Assembly (NCBI GenBank): GCA_910584345.1
Contig: CAJTZX010000043.1
Coordinates: forward strand, 1 to 34,340
Length of the DNA: 34,340 nucleotides
Reading direction: 5' to 3'
Source of the DNA: an uncultured Eubacterium sp.
GTDB taxonomy: Bacteria; Bacillota; Clostridia; Lachnospirales; Lachnospiraceae
Shown here: positions 30,201 to 34,340 of the stretch, piece by piece
How the letters are laid out: every line of letters starts with the position of its first letter
Position numbering within the stretch: the stretch's first letter is position 1
Position numbers and translations under genes: made by a program
The notes under the pieces: generated by a model
Told to the model about the DNA's origin: nothing
The model's database searches: none
The model's input: the letters and a program-made list of their open reading frames with translations, nothing else

Positions 30201-30764
30201 TTATTTATCATCCGAATCCGTTTGCGTTTTCTCCTGTTCAAAGTCTTCTGCTGACTTATCAAACACAGCATATACAGATTCTTCTACAAGATAAATGTTA
30301 CTGCTCTCACTTGTCTTCACATAATACTGTCCAAGCATTTCATTTTTCATTCCAAAAATCAAAGAAGAAGTCCCCTTTTGAGTTGTAACTGTTACTGTGC
30401 GCGATGGATTAGAAAATCCATAATCCTCTCCTTCCTCTGCTTCTACTTTTGTTTCCGATGTAATAGAACCTGCCTTTTGTAAAAAATCTGTAAAAGCATC
30501 CTGATCCAGTATGATTTCATTGTCAGCAACCTTCCATTTTTCCCCGTCTTTTTCAAAAATATATTTCGTTCCATCCAAATCATAGCTGATGGCTGTCACA
30601 CTGTCAGGTTGAAAAGAAGTCAATGGGATCAGCGCTTCTGCTTCCTGTTTGTTTTTTTCTTTTTCCTGTCTTGCCTGGTAAGAACGAATTCCCATATATG
30701 CACCTACCATTACCAGTATAAACAAAAGAAGCGTCAAAAACTGAACGACCTGTTTTCTTTGCAT
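30201..30764 (-). CDS. DUF4340 domain protein, membrane-anchored
   Basis: One N-terminal membrane segment (FLTLLLFILVMVGAYMGI) anchors an extracytoplasmic domain of about 150 residues, with the DUF4340 pattern ITSFQP-like start, DGTKYIFEKDGEKWKVADNE, YGFSNPSRTVTVTTQKGT and LIFGMKNEMLGQYYVKT. DUF4340 proteins regularly accompany Gld-type ABC permeases, as here, though the function is unsettled. The C-terminal tail (EQEKTQTDSDDK) is acidic and disordered. AGGGAGGGATG precedes the ATG. It is the last gene of the operon, 16 bases after the permease. Confidence 0.85.
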   Translation of the reverse strand: MQRKQVVQFLTLLLFILVMVGAYMGIRSYQARQEKEKNKQEAEALIPLTSFQPDSVTAISYDLDGTKYIFEKDGEKWKVADNEIILDQDAFTDFLQKAGSITSETKVEAEEGEDYGFSNPSRTVTVTTQKGTSSLIFGMKNEMLGQYYVKTSESSNIYLVEESVYAVFDKSAEDFEQEKTQTDSDDK

Positions 30765-30780
30765 AAAAACATCCCTCCCT

Positions 30781-32895
30781 CTATGCTTTTCTTCTGCGCA
30801 TCCAGATTCCTATCCCAACGGCTGTTAATAAAATTGGAACCGCAATCACGCTGCAAAACCCGATGATAATAATCGTCCCCTGAGAAATCACAATTGATTC
30901 CAATGTATACGATTTTACAGGAATAACAATCAAATTAGAAGTATCCGTCTCAGCAGCCAAATTTCGAACAGATGATGCAAATAAAGCTGAATTGTTACCG
31001 GATACTTGCTGATCCGCGTCATCTGCAAACATCATCGTAGATGTATATACAATAAGCTGTGCCTGAGATTTAGAATCTGCAACAGATATTCCGATCGTAA
31101 ACGGCCCCTGGACATCTCCTTCTTCTTTTTCAAAACTGGTCATATTCTGCACATCTTCTTTCAAAAACGCTTGTTCTGATGTTGAAAGCAGCTCTGTATA
31201 AGACACGGTTTCATCTTCCTGTTCCTGCACTTGCGTCAATCCTTGCGCATATGGAACAAAGACATATTCATTGGATACTTCAGAAGTAACGGTATCATAA
31301 GAAATATCCGGCAGCAAATACATTGGATTTTGATAATAGTTACCATCATTTGTCTCTATCACCATACCATTGTTCAACTGCAGTCCATAAGCTTTTAAAA
31401 TATTTTGAAATTGATCCATTGGCTCTGTCGTATACTGTGTAGTAATAAATGCTTTACCGCCATCAGACAAATAATTTAATACTTTTTCCGCATCATCTTT
31501 AGAAAAATCAGATGCCGGCCCAAGAATTAAAAGCACCTGGCAGTCTTTTGGAATCTCATCAGCCTCCAGCAAATTTAAATCCTTTAATCCAAGATTCATT
31601 TTTTCAATAGCTTCTTTAAAACGACCGCTTACAGAGCTTTCACCATGACCAGTAAGTGCATAGACAGTCTGCATATCTTCATTTGTCACATATTGAATTG
31701 CACTGGTAAGCTGTCCTTCCGCATCATATCCGGTAGTTTGAGATGTATACGTCTGATAATCCACCTCTGTCTCATAAACATCACTGTAATCAATCACTTT
31801 TGACCGTTCGCCGCATACTGCGATCACACTGTTTCCCGAAATTCGCTCCTGTGTGTATTTCTGATAAAAATTCGGAGACACAGCCGGATCTACATAAGTA
31901 ACTTGTATATTGTCAGATAATTCCTCATATTTTTGAAGTGTAGCCGCTAACTGTTCATCTTTAGAAGTTTCAGAAGCAATCACATAAAGCTCTATCTTCT
32001 GATCCAAGGCCGCGAGAATTTTTTTTGTATCTTCCGTAATGGAATACAGTTTGGATGCCGTACAATCAATATTCGTAAGCGTTGTTGGCAATGTCCCTGC
32101 AATAAGGTTCATGATTACAACCGCTGCCACCGCTGCAGCACAAAATCCGATATTAAAAATGCCCATCCCAATCTTTTTCCTGCTGGCAGACCAGCGACGT
32201 TTCTGAATCGACTGGGTTGTCAAAAATAAGAACAGAATTATCATGCTGATATAATAAACAACCGCAGTCAGATCCAGCTGGCCGTTTGTTAACCGATCCA
32301 GACCTGCTGTCAGATTATAACAACCCAATATGCGTGTAACAAAGTTCCCACCGGACGAGATCGTTTGCGTAATTCCATCCATCATATATCCAAGGAACAA
32401 AAACACAAATGACAAAACTGCTGAGATTACCTGACTCTCTGTCAGAGACGATACGAATGTACCAATTGCAATACAGGTTAGTCCATACAGCCAAAATCCT
32501 AAAATTGCTACATAACTTTCCGCATACGGAATCGTGCCAAAACGGCCAAGCAGCAGTGGTGACAGGCTGATACACACCATTGCAACAGAAAATACTGCTG
32601 CCAAAGCCAAATATTTTCCAAGAACAACCTTACCGACGCTGACAGGCGCCGTCAGTATCAGCTGATCCGTTTTTGCATGACGCTCTTCTGCTAAAATACG
32701 CATTGTAAGAACCGGAACAGTCACTAAAAATATAAACGCGATTGCATTTAGTGAATAAGATATATATGGATAACCATAGGAAAGGCTATACACATAATAA
32801 TACAAAAAATAAAATGCTAATGTAACAGCCAGAAACAGCCATCCGATAACTGACTGAAAACATGCCTGAAATTCTCTTTTCCATATTGCTCTCAT
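30781..32895 (-). CDS. ABC-2 permease fused to GldG-like domain
   Basis: A 704-aa fusion. The N-terminal 240 residues are an ABC-2 (GldF-like) permease with six membrane segments, including the conserved SLNAIAFIFLVTVPVLTMRI and LAEERHAKTDQLILTAPVSV. A seventh segment (about 255-275) leads into a large extracytoplasmic GldG/IFT52-like domain, with VYALTGHGES, LNLLEADEIPKDCQVLLILG and LNYLSDGGKAFITT. It ends in a C-terminal membrane helix (IIIIGFCSVIAVPILLTAVG) and RRRK. In gliding Bacteroidetes, GldF and GldG are separate; fusions are common in Firmicutes, where they have no motility role known. Starts immediately after the ATPase stop (TAGATG). Confidence 0.9.
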   Translation of the reverse strand: MRAIWKREFQACFQSVIGWLFLAVTLAFYFLYYYVYSLSYGYPYISYSLNAIAFIFLVTVPVLTMRILAEERHAKTDQLILTAPVSVGKVVLGKYLALAAVFSVAMVCISLSPLLLGRFGTIPYAESYVAILGFWLYGLTCIAIGTFVSSLTESQVISAVLSFVFLFLGYMMDGITQTISSGGNFVTRILGCYNLTAGLDRLTNGQLDLTAVVYYISMIILFLFLTTQSIQKRRWSASRKKIGMGIFNIGFCAAAVAAVVIMNLIAGTLPTTLTNIDCTASKLYSITEDTKKILAALDQKIELYVIASETSKDEQLAATLQKYEELSDNIQVTYVDPAVSPNFYQKYTQERISGNSVIAVCGERSKVIDYSDVYETEVDYQTYTSQTTGYDAEGQLTSAIQYVTNEDMQTVYALTGHGESSVSGRFKEAIEKMNLGLKDLNLLEADEIPKDCQVLLILGPASDFSKDDAEKVLNYLSDGGKAFITTQYTTEPMDQFQNILKAYGLQLNNGMVIETNDGNYYQNPMYLLPDISYDTVTSEVSNEYVFVPYAQGLTQVQEQEDETVSYTELLSTSEQAFLKEDVQNMTSFEKEEGDVQGPFTIGISVADSKSQAQLIVYTSTMMFADDADQQVSGNNSALFASSVRNLAAETDTSNLIVIPVKSYTLESIVISQGTIIIIGFCSVIAVPILLTAVGIGIWMRRRKA

Positions 32896-33987
32896 CTAGA
32901 TATCCTCCTGCTCTTTCTGCATATGCTCTTGCACTTCTTGTATACTTCCTTGACTTTCTTGACTTCCTTGCACACCAGGTGAATCTGTTTGTATACTGTT
33001 CGAATCTTCCTGCATATCCTCTTGTTCTTTTTGCATATGCTCCTGCTGGCTTCTGCTTTGATCTGTCAGTTCCAAAAATACCTGTTCCAGAGACTTTCCG
33101 GCAGCGGTCATCTCCAAAATCGGAATACCTGCTTTTGCAAATGCAAAAAACACTTGTTCTCTTATATCTGCACCTTTATCTGCCCGCAGTACAGCGCGCA
33201 GATAACCTTCTTCCTTGTCTTTTGTAACGGATACGGACGCAACACCATCTGCCTGCGGTATTATCTGCATCACGGCATCCTTTTCTCCTTTTATCAGTAA
33301 GCGAATCTCCTGCTCTCCTGACATTTTTTCAATAAGATTTTGCGTTGTATCACTAGCTGCCAGACGTCCTTTTGAAATAATAAAAATATGTTCACATACT
33401 TCCTTTACTTCCGATAAAATATGAGAGCTTAAAATAACTGTATGCTTCTTTCCAAGACTGCGGATCAGACTGCGAATTTCTATCATCTGCTGTGGATCCA
33501 GACCAACGGTTGGTTCATCCAGAATAATTACCTCAGGATAACCTAAAACCGCCTGCGCAAATCCTACTCTTTGGCGATAGCCTTTAGACAGATTGCGTAT
33601 CAGACGGTTTTTCATATCCGTAATCTTTGTAAGCTCCATCGCTTCATCGATATACCGGCGTTTTTTTTCTTTTGGTATCTTTTTTAAATTTGCTGCAAAT
33701 TTCAAGTATTCTGCTACTGTCATATCCATATATAACGGCGGCTGTTCTGGCAGATAGCCCACACACTTCCTAGCCTGTTCCGGCTGTTTAAAAATATCAA
33801 ATCCATTGATCTTTACCGTACCCTCGGTAGCCGCTATATACCCGGTAATCATATTCATCGTCGTAGACTTGCCGGCGCCGTTCGGCCCAAGAAACCCGTA
33901 GATCTTTCCAGATTCAATATGCAGCGTTAAATCATCTACGGCCGTCTGATCCCCATACTTTTTTGACAAATGGCTAATTTCTATCAC
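32896..33987 (-). CDS. ABC transporter ATPase (GldA-like) with Gln/Glu-rich repeated tail
   Basis: ABC-2-type ATPase. Walker A is GPNGAGKST, the signature LSKGYRQR, Walker B VIILDEPTVGLD and the switch histidine ILSSHIL. The start is a GTG at 33987, supported by GGGAGGAAAATA; the open frame upstream to 34251 has no family similarity. The usual C-terminus (LEQVFLELTD) is followed by about 52 extra residues, polar and rich in Gln, Glu and Ser, in which EHMQKEQED occurs twice. This tail is unlike the rest of the family and probably disordered. The protein works with the permease-GldG fusion and DUF4340 gene as one operon; the exported substrate is unknown. Confidence 0.9.
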   Translation of the reverse strand: MIEISHLSKKYGDQTAVDDLTLHIESGKIYGFLGPNGAGKSTTMNMITGYIAATEGTVKINGFDIFKQPEQARKCVGYLPEQPPLYMDMTVAEYLKFAANLKKIPKEKKRRYIDEAMELTKITDMKNRLIRNLSKGYRQRVGFAQAVLGYPEVIILDEPTVGLDPQQMIEIRSLIRSLGKKHTVILSSHILSEVKEVCEHIFIISKGRLAASDTTQNLIEKMSGEQEIRLLIKGEKDAVMQIIPQADGVASVSVTKDKEEGYLRAVLRADKGADIREQVFFAFAKAGIPILEMTAAGKSLEQVFLELTDQSRSQQEHMQKEQEDMQEDSNSIQTDSPGVQGSQESQGSIQEVQEHMQKEQEDI

Positions 33988-34210
33988 TATTTTCCTCCCA
34001 ATTCTTCCGAAATGCCTGTAAAACAGCATTTCCATTCTGCAAAACAACTGTGTTTCCTTTATCTGTCTCATAGCCTGCCATAACAAACATTTTTTAATTG
34101 CAAATAAATCAGGCACAATCGTTTTATCTTGTACTATAGTAAAAAGAAAATGTGTATTATCCGCGTTCTGTCTGTGATTTTTTTGTGAATCGTTTTTCCG
34201 TTGTTTTCTC
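33988..34210. other. Upstream region of the Gld-type operon
   Basis: About 220 AT-rich bases without a convincing gene. A perfect 10-bp palindrome TACTATAGTA lies at 34132-34141 and could be an operator. I cannot support a specific promoter. Confidence 0.4.
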
Positions 34211-34340
34211 TTAGTGGAATTTACGGTTGACCAACTTAAATCTTTTTCCACTATAACTCAGATATTCCAAAGTTTCACGACTAGAACATTGATTTTTTAA
34301 TAACTGGCTAAATCTAAGCATGAAAATCATACCGTTATTT
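34211..34340 (-). CDS. C-terminal end of an ORF cut by the window edge
   Basis: An open frame runs from the right edge for 42 codons to a TAA (34211-34213). Its end reads as genuine protein (SRETLEYLSYSGKRFKLVNR, then KFH). I do not recognise it; a transposase C-terminus is possible but not shown. An inverted repeat, TAGTGGAA at 34212-34219 and TTCCACTA at 34246-34253, overlaps the 3' end and may be a terminator-like stem or an element terminus. Confidence 0.4.
   Translation of the reverse strand, partial: NNGMIFMLRFSQLLKNQCSSRETLEYLSYSGKRFKLVNRKFH

Noticed and set aside
33990..34251. N-terminal extension of the ABC ATPase
   Set aside because: The Lys/Asn-rich frame has no family similarity, and a GTG with a strong ribosome binding site lies at the family's normal start.
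34212..34253. Inverted repeat at the right edge as a transposon terminus
   Set aside because: The adjoining ORF is cut by the window and unrecognised, so there is no basis to call an element end.

Overview
The window looks like a chromosomal segment from a gut-type Firmicute, most likely Lachnospiraceae or a close relative. This is inferred from the AGGAGG-type ribosome binding sites, moderately AT-rich DNA, sigma-A style promoters, heterodimeric BmrC/BmrD-like ABC exporters, HxlR, MarR and DtxR regulators, a TRAP-linked hexuronate operon and lipoprotein-type binding proteins. I cannot name the species. No rRNA or tRNA gene and no CRISPR array is visible.

Layout. (1) 1-2000: small unrecognised genes and two decayed genes, each carrying one homopolymer indel plus one in-frame TAG. 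(2) 2100-5100: a pair of tandem radical SAM paralogs diverging from an intact HxlR regulator, then a convergent nitroreductase. (3) 5100-8000: a scrapyard of gene remnants made by deletions. It holds an HxlR gene reduced to its first codons plus its C-terminal half, an N-terminally truncated permease, a short lipoprotein, and a cupin fragment joined to a MATE exporter fragment. Among them sits an intact-looking DtxR/MntR regulator. (4) 8000-18650: a complete glucuronate catabolic operon on the minus strand (TRAP transporter dctPQM, mannonate dehydratase, uronate isomerase, SDR fructuronate reductase, KDPG aldolase, two KDG kinase paralogs) with a divergent AraC regulator. (5) 18700-21800: a metallophosphoesterase behind a promoter built on 19-bp tandem repeats, an orphan ATPase-nuclease (DUF234 type) and a cytidylate-kinase-like protein. 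(6) 22000-26160: a MarR regulator and the two halves of an ABC exporter, with a shared palindromic operator before both transcription units. (7) 26200-27000: an IS4-like transposase remnant and a non-coding block with a long closing inverted repeat, several internal stems and a terminator, which is the best candidate here for an undescribed RNA. (8) 27070-30160: a polar amino acid ABC importer operon plus a small membrane protein, closed by a strong terminator. (9) 30200-34000: a three-gene Gld-type ABC operon (ATPase with an odd Gln/Glu-rich repeated tail, permease-GldG fusion, DUF4340 protein). A partial ORF runs off the right edge.

How the genes work together. The central operon is a self-contained route from imported glucuronate to pyruvate and glyceraldehyde-3-phosphate: UxaC makes fructuronate, the SDR makes mannonate, UxuA makes 2-keto-3-deoxygluconate, KdgK phosphorylates it and Eda cleaves it. 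No altronate branch (UxaA/UxaB) and no glucuronidase is present, so the locus appears built for free glucuronate. The other operons are separate modules for drug/xenobiotic response (HxlR-nitroreductase, MarR-ABC), amino acid uptake and an uncharacterised Gld-type export system.
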